Both the position numbers and the translations under genes were made by a program. A stretch of 22,757 nt of DNA from an uncultured Bacilli bacterium. GTDB lineage: Bacteria; Bacillota_I; Bacilli_A; RF39; UBA660. The stretch covers positions 1 through 22,757 of the forward strand of contig CANPZJ010000003.1 of the NCBI GenBank assembly GCA_947588795.1, given 5' to 3'. The notes below the pieces were generated by a model, which was not told where the DNA came from, ran no database searches, and saw only the letters and a list, made by a program, of their open reading frames with translations. The stretch's first letter is position 1. Each line of letters begins with the position of its first letter. Of the stretch, positions 14,066 to 22,328 are shown one piece after another.

Positions 14066-14094
14066 AGTATACTATTATTTAGAATAAATCACAA
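14066..14094 (-). promoter_or_regulatory. Promoter of cdsA-rseP
   Basis: TTGTGA (14089-14094), a 17-nt spacer and TATACT (14066-14071). The same hexamer pair and spacing occur at 17925-17953. Confidence 0.55.
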
Positions 14095-14116
14095 GAAAAA
14101 GTGTATTTCTACACTT
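14094..14116 (-). terminator. Intrinsic terminator of sepF-divIVA
   Basis: A 7-bp stem (14099-14105 with 14110-14116) capped by GAAA is followed on the minus strand by a T-rich tract. Confidence 0.65.
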
Positions 14117-14133
14117 AATTTTCACATAATAAT

Positions 14134-14559
14134 TTATTTATCTATTTCTAATCTATCAACTTCATCTAGAGCTTCTTCTAGAATATTACGATATCTTTTC
14201 TTATAACTTGCAAATTGTCTTTTTAAAGTCTCGGCTTCTGTCTCAACTCTTTCTGCTTTTATTAAAGCATTATTTATTATTCTTGAAGCATTTCGTTTTG
14301 CATCTTCAATAATTGTTCTTGATTCATCAAAAGCAGTTTTTTTAATGTTTTGCGATGATTCTTCCGCAATTAAAATAGCTCTATTTAAAGTACTTTCAAT
14401 ATTTTTATAATGCTCTAATTCACTTTTTAATTTATTTATTTCTTGATCGCGAGCCTTTAAATTATCAAGCATTCCTTCATATTCAGTTGTAACATTTTGC
14501 ACAAAAGAGTTTACTTCACCTTTATTATAGCCTGGAAAACTCGTATTAAATTTTCTCAT
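14134..14559 (-). CDS. divIVA: DivIVA domain protein
   Basis: This 141-aa protein has the DivIVA N-terminus FPGYNKGEVNSFV (8-20), which senses negatively curved membrane, followed by a long coiled coil (about 25-135) for oligomerisation. Family members mark division sites and poles and recruit other proteins. It lies 14 nt after sepF, as in Bacillota division clusters. GpsB-like or general DivIVA cannot be separated by eye, although the length and lack of a short C-terminal tail favour DivIVA. Confidence 0.9.
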   Translation of the reverse strand: MRKFNTSFPGYNKGEVNSFVQNVTTEYEGMLDNLKARDQEINKLKSELEHYKNIESTLNRAILIAEESSQNIKKTAFDESRTIIEDAKRNASRIINNALIKAERVETEAETLKRQFASYKKRYRNILEEALDEVDRLEIDK

Positions 14560-14573
14560 ACGCTACCTCTTTT

Positions 14574-14984
14574 CTACCAACCTAAATCGTCTTCTTCGGC
14601 TCCACTTTTTGATTTTTCATTATCATCAGTTATTTTACCTTGAACATTGACATTTTTTGGCGTACATAAATAAATACCTACACCAATTTTTTGCATATTG
14701 CCACCAATGGCATAAATACAACCACTTAGAAAATCAATAATTCTTTTAGCTTGCGCAGATGTTACTCTTTTTAAATTAACAACTACACTATTTCTTGTTT
14801 TTAAATGATCTGCAATTGCTTGTGCTTCCGAAAAACTTCTTGGTTCTAAAAGAATCATTTGATTACCAGCTTTATCAGCATTTTTTAATGCTTCTGATTC
14901 AGATACTGAATAATATTCGTCTTCTGTTCCTATTTCTTCCATATCTTCATCATTTTTAAACCAATCTTTAATTCTAAGTGCCAT
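14574..14984 (-). CDS. sepF: Cell division protein SepF
   Basis: SepF binds FtsZ and the membrane and aligns FtsZ filaments in the division septum. The conserved core, with VVVNLKRVTSAQAKRIIDF then LSGCIYAIGGNMQKIGVG, sits after a charged, flexible linker that follows an N-terminal membrane-anchor segment (MALRIKDWF). I place the start at the ATG at 14984 (136 aa), because GGAGG lies 8 nt upstream. A TTG 15 nt further upstream falls inside this ribosome-binding site. It has its own promoter and is followed by divIVA. Confidence 0.94.
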   Translation of the reverse strand: MALRIKDWFKNDEDMEEIGTEDEYYSVSESEALKNADKAGNQMILLEPRSFSEAQAIADHLKTRNSVVVNLKRVTSAQAKRIIDFLSGCIYAIGGNMQKIGVGIYLCTPKNVNVQGKITDDNEKSKSGAEEDDLGW

Positions 14985-15019
14985 AACTATATCCTCCAAT
15001 ATTCTTTATTTACTACTTA

Positions 15020-15048
15020 ATTCTATCAAATAAATAAAACTTTTACAA
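15020..15048 (-). promoter_or_regulatory. Promoter of sepF-divIVA, overlapping the glyS stop
   Basis: TTGTAA (15043-15048) covers the final leucine codon and stop of glyS. TAGAAT (15020-15025) follows after a 17-nt spacer. Confidence 0.55.
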
Positions 15049-16422
15049 GACTATTTTGCTCTCAATGTAATCCTTTACATCTTCTAGATTAATTGTATCT
15101 TGTTTCATCGTATCACGATTTCTAATTGTAACCGTATTATTATTTAAAGTATCATCATCTACAGTTATTGTAAATGGGGTACCAATGGCATCACTTCTTC
15201 TATAACGTTTACCAATACTTCCAGCTTCATCATAACTACAAGAAAAATGTTTAGCAAGATTATTATAAATATCAGTTGCTTTTTCACTATGTAATTTTTT
15301 TACTAAAGGCAAAATTGTTACTTTAATTGGCGCAAGTGCTGGACTAATTTTAAGTACTAATCTTGTTTCATCATCAACTAATTCTTCATGGTAAGCATCA
15401 GCAAGAATTGCTAGAAGTAGACGATCTACGCCAACTGATGGTTCAATTACATATGGAATATATTTTTCATTAGTTTCTGGATCTAAATATCTTAAATCTT
15501 CACCAGAATGTTTAATATGAGTATCTAAATCATAATCAGTACGATCAGCTATTCCCCATAATTCTCCCCAACCAAAAGGAAACTTATATTCAATGTCAGT
15601 AGTAGCTTTACTATAGAAAGATAATTCTTCTTTAGAATGATCTCTATATCTTAAATTCTCTTCTTTTAAACCTAAAAGTTTAAGAAAATCAATACAATAA
15701 TTTTTCCAAAAACCAAACCACTCTAAATCTGTATTAGGTTTACAGAAAAATTCTAATTCCATTTGTTCAAATTCTCTAGTTCTAAAAATAAAATTACCAG
15801 GTGTTATTTCGTTTCTAAAACTCTTACCATATTGCGCAATACCAAAAGGAATTTTAGCTCGCATACTTCTTTCGACATTCTTAAAGTTAACAAAAATACC
15901 TTGCGCAGTTTCGCCACGTAAATATATTTTATTTTTAGCATCTTCTGTTACCCCTTGATATGTTTCAAATAGTAAATTGAATTTACGAATATCTGTAAAA
16001 TCACTACTACCACATTTAGGGCAAGTAATATTTAACTCTTTCATTTTACTAATAAGTTCATCTTCACTCATGCCATCGCCAGTAATTTCACCCTTAGTTG
16101 CATCTTCAATTAATTTATCAGCTCGATATCTACTTTTACAATGTTTGCAATCGATAAGGGGATCATTAAATGATGCTACATGTCCTGATGCTACCCATAC
16201 TTTTGGATTCATTAAAATAGCAGAATCAAGGCCATAATTAAATGAACATTCTTGCACAAACTTTTTCCACCACATATTTTTAATGTTTTGTTTTAAAAGG
16301 GCTCCAAGAGGACCATAATCCCAAGCATTGGCAAGACCACCATAAATCTCACTTCCTTGATAAATGAACCCATATTGTTTAGAGTAATTAACCAACTCTT
16401 CCATTGTAACTTTTTTCTCCAT
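15043..16422 (-). CDS. glyS: Glycyl-tRNA synthetase, dimeric type
   Basis: The 459-aa enzyme is the single-chain alpha2 form, not the glyQ/glyS alpha2-beta2 form. It charges tRNA-Gly with glycine. The N-terminal catalytic segment begins ELVNYSKQYGFIYQGSEIYGG. A zinc ribbon uses CKHC and CPKC (about 95-140). Motif 2 is FRNEITPGNFIFRTREFEQ, and motif 3 is EPSVGVDRLLLAI. The C-terminus is the anticodon-binding domain (KVTILPLVKKLHSEK). It is preceded by a T-box leader responding to tRNA-Gly charging. Confidence 0.97.
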   Translation of the reverse strand: MEKKVTMEELVNYSKQYGFIYQGSEIYGGLANAWDYGPLGALLKQNIKNMWWKKFVQECSFNYGLDSAILMNPKVWVASGHVASFNDPLIDCKHCKSRYRADKLIEDATKGEITGDGMSEDELISKMKELNITCPKCGSSDFTDIRKFNLLFETYQGVTEDAKNKIYLRGETAQGIFVNFKNVERSMRAKIPFGIAQYGKSFRNEITPGNFIFRTREFEQMELEFFCKPNTDLEWFGFWKNYCIDFLKLLGLKEENLRYRDHSKEELSFYSKATTDIEYKFPFGWGELWGIADRTDYDLDTHIKHSGEDLRYLDPETNEKYIPYVIEPSVGVDRLLLAILADAYHEELVDDETRLVLKISPALAPIKVTILPLVKKLHSEKATDIYNNLAKHFSCSYDEAGSIGKRYRRSDAIGTPFTITVDDDTLNNNTVTIRNRDTMKQDTINLEDVKDYIESKIVL

Positions 16423-16443
16423 ATTTTTTCCTCCTTTAAAAAT

Positions 16444-16562
16444 AAAAAACTTCTAGCTTATGTAAGGACGAGTATAAACCCGCGGTTCCACCTTACTTAT
16501 TCCTAGAAGAATCACTCTTATTATATAGCTCTGGCTTTCCACACCGTCATCACTTGTATGTA
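16444..16562 (-). promoter_or_regulatory. T-box riboswitch leader of glyS
   Basis: The T-box sequence (16479-16494, AAGGTGGAACCGCGGG) contains UGGA at 16487-16490. This should pair with the UCCA end of uncharged tRNA-Gly, whose bacterial discriminator base is U. A terminator follows: outer arms 16450-16456 and 16503-16509, inner arms 16462-16467 and 16491-16496, then a run of six T. When uncharged tRNA binds, the antiterminator should form and allow glyS expression. From the predicted start near 16560 only about 70 nt precede the T-box, so Stem I must be very short. I could not identify the specifier codon. Confidence 0.88.
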
Positions 16563-16566
16563 TTAA

Positions 16567-16595
16567 ATTATATACTAATTATTTTATTTTATCAA
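16567..16595 (-). promoter_or_regulatory. Promoter of the glyS transcript
   Basis: TTGATA (16590-16595) and a consensus TATAAT (16567-16572) are separated by 17 nt. The -35 and spacer lie within the 3' end of tdk. Confidence 0.7.
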
Positions 16596-17220
16596 CCAAT
16601 TTTGCTAATTTCTTTGCTTCACTACTATGAATTTTAACATATTTTAAATAACAATCAGAACATAAAGGAACATATTCAATGTTAGTATTTTTACCATCTT
16701 CAATAACAATAGTAGGGCCTATATCCGTAAATTTGTCATTTACTTTACGAGCATTAAATATTGCTTTCTTACCACATGGACAAATACTACTACTACCAAT
16801 TTCTTCGACTATATCAGCAATAGCAAATAATTGGGATATCCCTTCACCAAAAATATCGCCTTTAAAATTACTTTTTAAACCATAACTTAAAACTGGTATA
16901 TTAATTAAATGTGCAATATGCCATAATTCTTTAATTTGTTCTTCACTTAATAATTCTACTTCATCTACTAAGATAACTTTAGCAGTATAATATAATTTAT
17001 ATTTGCTTTCCGTAAGTAATGAATCATTTTCTTTTAATAGTATATCTACTTTTCGCATCATTCCATTACGTGAAATAATACAATCTTTACCTTTAGTATC
17101 CTTCTTTGATTTTATTATAACTACTTTAAATCCCTTATCTTCATAACTATAAGCTGTTTGTAAAATATTAATTGTTTTGCCACCATTCATGGCACTATAC
17201 TTAAAAACTAAATTTGCCAT
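16579..17220 (-). CDS. tdk: Thymidine kinase
   Basis: This enzyme phosphorylates thymidine to dTMP with ATP in the salvage pathway. The 213-aa protein resembles the E. coli type. The P-loop is YSAMNGGKT (8-16). The catalytic Glu lies in VDEVELL (Glu87), where most members have DEAQFL. The zinc site uses C147, C149, C187 and C190, and RKVNDKFTDIGPTIVI gives the thymidine-binding lasso area. The changed DEAQF motif keeps the glutamate, so activity is likely but affinity could differ. It begins 18 nt after the exported protein gene and probably shares its promoter at 17925-17953. Confidence 0.93.
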   Translation of the reverse strand: MANLVFKYSAMNGGKTINILQTAYSYEDKGFKVVIIKSKKDTKGKDCIISRNGMMRKVDILLKENDSLLTESKYKLYYTAKVILVDEVELLSEEQIKELWHIAHLINIPVLSYGLKSNFKGDIFGEGISQLFAIADIVEEIGSSSICPCGKKAIFNARKVNDKFTDIGPTIVIEDGKNTNIEYVPLCSDCYLKYVKIHSSEAKKLAKLVDKIK

Positions 17221-17238
17221 TTAAAACCTCCCTAACTA

Positions 17239-17901
17239 TTATTTAAAAAATTTACCACCAAATATAACATCTCTATTTAAATAAATTAATAAACTTAAAC
17301 CTACTATTACAATTATTGTAGAAATAACATAACCCATTGTTTTTCTTACTTTATTACCTTGTCTATTATTATCTTTTTCTAAATCTTTTCTCATAACAAA
17401 ATTTTTAAGATCTATTTTAAAATCTTCTTTAATATTTACATCAATTTTTTCTCTCGTTAAATTATAACCATTATCTGAAAAATCACCATCTTCTAATACA
17501 TCTAAAATTTTATTATTATAATTTTCATTATAACCAGATAATTTAGCTACTACATTAAAAATAGCTAAATAATTTACTTTATTTCTTGTTTCTAATTCTT
17601 GGTAATCAGTATCCATATTATAGAACACTTCATAACTAATAATGTTATCAGCAAAATTAAAACCATCAACAAATAAAGTTTTACCATCTTTTTCCTCTGT
17701 AATATATAACATATCATTATCTAAATTTACTTTATAATTAATTTTTTCTTCTTTAGCATCTTTACCATATATTTTACCATAACAACTATTTAATTCTACT
17801 GGTAATTTACTAATTAAATCATCAATTACTTCAGCTTTAACAAAAGATATATTTAAAAATAATATTAAACCAAATAATATATAATTAATAAATTTTTTCA
17901 T
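17239..17901 (-). CDS. Exported single-pass membrane protein of unknown function
   Basis: I do not recognise this 220-aa protein. It has a signal peptide (1-23, KKFINYILFGLILFLNISF... ending KA), a soluble external domain of about 165 residues, and one C-terminal membrane helix (about 190-208) with a short positively charged tail. It is therefore predicted to be type I-like, exposed outside and held by its C-terminus. The domain holds one cysteine (NSCYGK) and a YEVFYNMDTDY stretch. It has its own promoter at 17925-17953 and lies just upstream of tdk. Confidence 0.75.
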   Translation of the reverse strand: MKKFINYILFGLILFLNISFVKAEVIDDLISKLPVELNSCYGKIYGKDAKEEKINYKVNLDNDMLYITEEKDGKTLFVDGFNFADNIISYEVFYNMDTDYQELETRNKVNYLAIFNVVAKLSGYNENYNNKILDVLEDGDFSDNGYNLTREKIDVNIKEDFKIDLKNFVMRKDLEKDNNRQGNKVRKTMGYVISTIIVIVGLSLLIYLNRDVIFGGKFFK

Positions 17902-17924
17902 TATTACACCTTATCTTTATTTAT

Positions 17925-17953
17925 AGTATAAAGCATTTTAAATAATTTCACAA
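17925..17953 (-). promoter_or_regulatory. Promoter of the exported protein-tdk unit
   Basis: TTGTGA (17948-17953), a 17-nt spacer and TATACT (17925-17930), identical in hexamers and spacing to the cdsA promoter. Confidence 0.55.
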
Positions 17954-17954
17954 T

Positions 17955-17985
17955 AAAAAAACAATTACTTATAATTTAGCAATTG
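17955..17985 (-). terminator. Intrinsic terminator of the yqfC-recO operon
   Basis: An 8-bp stem (17962-17969 with 17978-17985, one G-U pair) overlaps the recO stop codon. It is followed on the minus strand by seven T. Confidence 0.7.
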
Positions 17986-18712
17986 TCTTTAAGAAATCCT
18001 TACTCTTTAAATAAAGACCGGTATAATCATCATAATAGCCTGTTAAAAATCTATTTATATCATTAATAATATTATCTGGTATGGCTATTTTATCAATACT
18101 TTTGATATCTACTAAATAATACATATTAATTGTTCTAACAATACTTAATGGTAGTATCTTTTCATCAGTATAACAATTCTTACAAATAAGTCCACCCTTT
18201 TCACTAGATAGCGTAACAATATCTTTTTTACTACCACACATGATACAACTAGTAAGATTAAGACCAACTCCTAGAAAGTCAAGTAATTTAACTTCTAAAA
18301 TATTTGTTATAACTACCGGATTTAATCCTTCTTCTAATTTTAAAATACTATTTATAAAATCATCATATATTTGGTCATATTCTTTAGTTTGTTTTAAAAC
18401 TTGACTAGTGAGTTCAGATAAATAAGATAAATAACTAATTAGTAAAATATCACCTTTTATTTTTTTTAATGGATTAATAATATCAACACTTACTAAAGTA
18501 GATAATTTATCTTCTTTATAATAAATATTAAATACCCCATAAGTAAATTTTAAAGTAGAACTTCTTAGTTTACTTTTAACATTCATAGCACCCTTAGCCA
18601 TCATACTAATAAGACCACATTCTTTCGTAAATACTTTAATTATTTTAGAAGTATCCCCATAAGGAGTCTCTGCTAAAATAAAACCATTTACTTTTAGAAT
18701 ATTACTTGCCAT
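17969..18712 (-). CDS. recO: DNA repair protein RecO
   Basis: RecO anneals single strands and, with RecR, loads RecA on SSB-coated DNA. The 247-aa protein has an N-terminal OB-fold domain (about 5-80, with GFILAETPYGDTSKIIKVFT) and a central zinc finger with C156, C159, C177 and C180. Length is normal for Bacillota. It is the last gene of the ybeY-dgkA-era-yqzL operon, as in Bacillus. A weak GAGAAG stands before the ATG. Confidence 0.95.
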   Translation of the reverse strand: MASNILKVNGFILAETPYGDTSKIIKVFTKECGLISMMAKGAMNVKSKLRSSTLKFTYGVFNIYYKEDKLSTLVSVDIINPLKKIKGDILLISYLSYLSELTSQVLKQTKEYDQIYDDFINSILKLEEGLNPVVITNILEVKLLDFLGVGLNLTSCIMCGSKKDIVTLSSEKGGLICKNCYTDEKILPLSIVRTINMYYLVDIKSIDKIAIPDNIINDINRFLTGYYDDYTGLYLKSKDFLKTIAKL

Positions 18713-18728
18713 GAAATCAACTTCTCTT

Positions 18729-18809
18729 CTATTTTATTTTTTTATAATTTAAATAATCTTCAATCTTACCACTATTTTTAAATTTTTCCCAAGCTTCTTT
18801 TTTCGTCAT
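18729..18809 (-). CDS. yqzL: YqzL-like micro-protein
   Basis: This 26-aa frame (MTKKEAWEKFKNSGKIEDYL then NYKKIK) matches the pattern of the small YqzL proteins: an early tryptophan, then F--SG-I--YL. It lies between era and recO, the position of yqzL in Bacillus subtilis. The ribosome-binding site AGGAAGGTG lies just before the ATG. A hairpin at 18818-18840 overlaps it. The family is of unknown function and is often missed because of its size. Confidence 0.7.
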   Translation of the reverse strand: MTKKEAWEKFKNSGKIEDYLNYKKIK

Positions 18810-18852
18810 TATTTCACCTTCCTATTACTATAATGGGAAGATGATAAAATTT

Positions 18853-19734
18853 TTATTCATAATCAAAGAAACCTAATTCTTTTAAATACTTTTCTTTATC
18901 TTTCCAGTTTTCTAAAACTTTAACATATAAATCTAAATATACTTTCTTTTGCATTAATTCTTCTAAATCAGTACGAGCGGCAATGCCAACTTTTTTAAGC
19001 ATCTCGCCACCAGCCCCAATAATTATTTTTTTAATATTTGGCTTATCAACAATAATATCAACACTTACATGCATTATCCCCTTTTTTTCTTCTATTTTAG
19101 TACAATGACAAGTAATAGAATGAGGAATTTCTTCTTTCGTATTTTGGAGTAACTTTTCTCTTACAAGTTCTCCTGCCATAAAGGTTAGTGAACTACTAGT
19201 AACAATATCATCATCATAATATTTAACATTATCTTTTAAATATTTTTTTATAACTAGAATTAAATGATCAATATTATCATTATCTTTAGCAGATACCGGT
19301 ACAATTTCCGCAAAAGAGTAATCTTTATATTCATTAATAGCCATAATTAAAGTTTCATTAGATACTTTATCTATTTTATTAATTACTAAAATAACTGGTA
19401 CTTTATTATTAAGCAAAGAATCCATTAAAAATTTATCACCTTTACCAATGCCTGAGGCAATATCTACTACAAGTAAAATTAAATCAACATCTTTAGTTAA
19501 AGAATAAGCTTGTTTATTAAGTACTTTTCCAAGTCTATCTAAAGGTTTAGCAATTCCTGGAGTATCCACAAAAATTATTTGGGTATCTTGATCATGATAA
19601 ATACCTTCAATTATATTTCTGGTTGTTCCAGATACATTAGAAGTAATTGCAATTTTACGCTCTAGGATACTATTTAATAAAGTGCTTTTGCCAACATTGG
19701 GTCTTCCGACTATACTTACAAATCCACTCTTCAT
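18853..19734 (-). CDS. era: GTPase Era
   Basis: Era binds 16S rRNA and helps assemble the 30S subunit. The 293-aa protein has G1 GRPNVGKS (10-17), an SGTTRN effector area, G3 DTPG (57-60) and G4 NKID (119-122), then a C-terminal KH domain (about 200-285, with IIIGAGGEMLKKVG) that binds the 16S 3' end. It starts 8 nt after dgkA, with ybeY just before, matching the Bacillus order. The cdd gene found between dgkA and era in Bacillus is absent. Confidence 0.97.
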   Translation of the reverse strand: MKSGFVSIVGRPNVGKSTLLNSILERKIAITSNVSGTTRNIIEGIYHDQDTQIIFVDTPGIAKPLDRLGKVLNKQAYSLTKDVDLILLVVDIASGIGKGDKFLMDSLLNNKVPVILVINKIDKVSNETLIMAINEYKDYSFAEIVPVSAKDNDNIDHLILVIKKYLKDNVKYYDDDIVTSSSLTFMAGELVREKLLQNTKEEIPHSITCHCTKIEEKKGIMHVSVDIIVDKPNIKKIIIGAGGEMLKKVGIAARTDLEELMQKKVYLDLYVKVLENWKDKEKYLKELGFFDYE

Positions 19735-19741
19735 ATCTCAC

Positions 19742-20143
19742 CTAAAACAAATCTACAAACAGCTTAATAAAGTATGGCACAAATATAATTAAATTAACAA
19801 GTAATGCTAAAAGAGTCATTATTCCAGTTGCAGCAGACCCACAATCTTTCGCTATTTTAGCATATTCATTATATTCTTGGGTAACCATATCAACAGTAGC
19901 TTCAATCGCGGTATTCAAAAGTTCAATAATAGTAATTAAACATAAACTGCCAAAAGAAATAACCCACTCTAAAAAATTAATATCAAAAATGATACCCATT
20001 ATAATAATAAGACATGCACATATTGCTTCGATTAAGAATGATGATTCATTTTGAAAGCAATATGAAAGTCCTTGATAGGAATATTTACATTTATTTAAAA
20101 CATTTCTTACTAAACTAACTTCTTTCTTTTTTGGTTCTTTCAT
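19742..20143 (-). CDS. dgkA: Diacylglycerol/undecaprenol kinase family protein
   Basis: The 133-aa membrane protein has the family signature IIELLNTAIEATVD (with Glu74, Asn77 and Glu81) and a conserved AKDCGSAATG segment (about 98-107) in a three- to four-helix bundle. In Bacillota this family phosphorylates undecaprenol for cell-wall precursor recycling. The start lies inside the last 29 nt of ybeY, so the two are translationally linked. Whether lipid or undecaprenol is the true substrate cannot be seen here. Confidence 0.94.
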   Translation of the reverse strand: MKEPKKKEVSLVRNVLNKCKYSYQGLSYCFQNESSFLIEAICACLIIIMGIIFDINFLEWVISFGSLCLITIIELLNTAIEATVDMVTQEYNEYAKIAKDCGSAATGIMTLLALLVNLIIFVPYFIKLFVDLF

Positions 20144-20570
20144 CTTTTTCTAACAACTCCTCCTGCAACGAAAACATAATTTCTTCTTCATCTTTAGTTT
20201 GATGATCATATCCAAGTAAATGTAATAAGCCATGGCAAGTTAAAAAAGCAAGTTCTCTTATTTCACTATGCCCATAATCTTTGGCTTGCTCCAGCATTCT
20301 CGGAATACAGATATATATTTCACCTAAAAATCGCATATTATTATACACTATATCTTCATTATCTTCAAATGCAAATGATATAACATCCGTAATTTTATCA
20401 ATACCACGATAATTTTTATTTAAATCTTGGATTTTTGCTTCATTAACAAAAACAATACTAAAAGTCGCATTTTTAACATGCTCATGTTTTAATATCCTTT
20501 TAATTAAACTATCTAAATAACTATAATCTTTATCATAACCATATTCATTTGTAATACTATAATCTATCAT
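20115..20570 (-). CDS. ybeY: Endoribonuclease YbeY
   Basis: YbeY is a zinc-dependent endoribonuclease for rRNA maturation and ribosome quality control. The 151-aa protein has the zinc motif HGLLHLLGYDH (H113, H117, H123) and the preceding VISFAF and FLGEIYI segments. Its start overlaps the VanZ-like stop by 4 nt and its end overlaps dgkA by 29 nt. phoH, normally next to ybeY in Bacillota, is absent. Confidence 0.97.
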   Translation of the reverse strand: MIDYSITNEYGYDKDYSYLDSLIKRILKHEHVKNATFSIVFVNEAKIQDLNKNYRGIDKITDVISFAFEDNEDIVYNNMRFLGEIYICIPRMLEQAKDYGHSEIRELAFLTCHGLLHLLGYDHQTKDEEEIMFSLQEELLEKDERTKKERS

Positions 20571-21184
20571 TTAAATATAACTCCCCAATAACCCAATATA
20601 TAAATACCAAATAACAATATTATTACAATCCATAAAATATTATAGAATAAATCACTCTTAAAGAAATCTGGTAAATGTCTACTTATGGCACTTAAACCAA
20701 TATAAAGTAAATAGCCAAGAAGACCTCCAGCAACATTTAGTATAATATCATCGATATCAAAAGATCTACCTATTTGCAGTTGCACAAATTCTATTGCTAA
20801 ACTAGTTACAAAAGTAGTTATTAAAATTGGCCATATCTTTTTGGGATTAACATATTCCCCAATTAAATAACCAAAAGGTAAGAAAATTATAATATTACCT
20901 AGCACATTATAATTAAACATTTTAGTTCCAAGTTTATATCTAAATATTTCGGAAAAAGGTACTAAATTCATGCCACTAGCACTATTAAGTTCCGTCATCG
21001 TAAGTATTTCAAATAATAACCAAATATAAATAATCGCAAATAAATAAGAAAGTTCTTTATGTAAGCAAAATCTCTCTCGATGTGTTTGTAAATAGAAAAA
21101 TCTAATTAAGGCAATAGCTACAATAAATACTACTAACATGGGCCATATATTATTCATTACTTTGTGAAATAGATTTGTTATCAT
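20567..21184 (-). CDS. VanZ-like family membrane protein
   Basis: The 205-aa protein has about five membrane helices and the VanZ-like motifs NLVPFSEIFRYKLG and GNIIIFLPFGYLIGEY, with EFVQLQIGRSFDIDDIILNVAG (in part) near the middle. Members such as VanZ of the VanA cluster influence teicoplanin resistance, but most, including those in unrelated operons like this one, have no known role. The ATG is preceded by AAAGGAGG 9 nt upstream. It overlaps yqfD by 35 nt at its start and ybeY by 4 nt at its end. It occupies the place held by phoH and pgpH in Bacillus. Confidence 0.88.
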   Translation of the reverse strand: MITNLFHKVMNNIWPMLVVFIVAIALIRFFYLQTHRERFCLHKELSYLFAIIYIWLLFEILTMTELNSASGMNLVPFSEIFRYKLGTKMFNYNVLGNIIIFLPFGYLIGEYVNPKKIWPILITTFVTSLAIEFVQLQIGRSFDIDDIILNVAGGLLGYLLYIGLSAISRHLPDFFKSDLFYNILWIVIILLFGIYILGYWGVIFK

Positions 21185-22328
21185 TAAGGGCTTCCTCCTT
21201 TACTACTTGTCTTACCCCAATATTCTCTTTGGTTACTATGAATACTTCTAAATATATTGTACTATCATTTAGCTCTTTTTTCAAAACTTTTTTAACTAAA
21301 ATCTTCTCATTTTCCCTTAATTTTAAATTTATCTTCTCTGTAGCTAGCTTAATCGCCTTATTATAAGCTTCATCTTTCGATAAAATATTTTCCTCTTTCA
21401 CATATTCTTTTTCTTTTACTAAATTAATTTCAAAATCATTTAATTTATATAAATTTATTTCTTCTTCATGCATTTGTTTTAATCTACTTTTTAAAATAGT
21501 ATATTTATCATCATCTATTTTAATATTTAAATTATATCTATTTTTACCGGTATATTTAGTAATTGTTTCCATAAAAGGCACTTCTATTTTAACTTTATAC
21601 CAAACCTCTCCATATACCTCACCATCAGCACAGACATTATTTTTAACTTCTTCATTATGCGTAATACTTCCTGATAAAATAACTTCTCCTTTAGTAACAT
21701 AATCATTTATCTCTTTTAGGGGAATACCCCTGTAAATATTTAAACTACTTATCTTGGCATCAGTTCTTGCTATTATATTACAATTTGGATATTCTTCTTC
21801 TTTTTTAGTTTGCGTTTTCTCGGTCACATTAACTATCATTACAAGTCCATCATATTTTATTTCTAGCCATTCTAAAGTATCTTTATTTTCATCCAGTATC
21901 TTACTAACTATCTTCTCAATTTTAAAATGTTCTTTTTTTAAAGTTAATCTTTTTAAACCATTTTTTTCTAGTTCTCTTTCTACTATATCATGAATCTTTT
22001 TATTAGAGGTTTTAATATCTATTTTAAAAACTGTCATATTAGCAATAAATAAAATAATAATACTTATAATTACTCCACAAGAAAAAACAATATATTTGTT
22101 AAATACCTCTTTAAATTTATCTATCCCAGTACTTTCATATATACTTATTTTATAACTAACTAAATATTTTTTTATTCTTTTATAATCTTCATATTTAGTT
22201 TCAATTAAAATATAATCTTTTTTAAATTTATTATCATATATAGTTATCCCTATATCATTTAATTTAACTAATATATTATAATAACTCTTCGTATTTATTT
22301 TAACCCATATTATTTTATCTCTAGACAT
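21150..22328 (-). CDS. yqfD: Sporulation protein YqfD
   Basis: YqfD is a membrane protein of the sporulation programme of endospore formers. The 392-aa protein has one membrane helix (about 70-95), a long external region, and a lipoyl/barrel-like stretch (ARTDAKISSLNIYRGIPLKE) typical of the family. I place the start at the ATG at 22328, which overlaps the yqfC stop by 8 nt; a TTG two codons upstream is less likely. The following vanZ overlaps its end. Presence of yqfC-yqfD hints at a spore-former or a descendant of one. Confidence 0.88.
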   Translation of the reverse strand: MSRDKIIWVKINTKSYYNILVKLNDIGITIYDNKFKKDYILIETKYEDYKRIKKYLVSYKISIYESTGIDKFKEVFNKYIVFSCGVIISIIILFIANMTVFKIDIKTSNKKIHDIVERELEKNGLKRLTLKKEHFKIEKIVSKILDENKDTLEWLEIKYDGLVMIVNVTEKTQTKKEEEYPNCNIIARTDAKISSLNIYRGIPLKEINDYVTKGEVILSGSITHNEEVKNNVCADGEVYGEVWYKVKIEVPFMETITKYTGKNRYNLNIKIDDDKYTILKSRLKQMHEEEINLYKLNDFEINLVKEKEYVKEENILSKDEAYNKAIKLATEKINLKLRENEKILVKKVLKKELNDSTIYLEVFIVTKENIGVRQVVKEEALNDNKSISQSNE

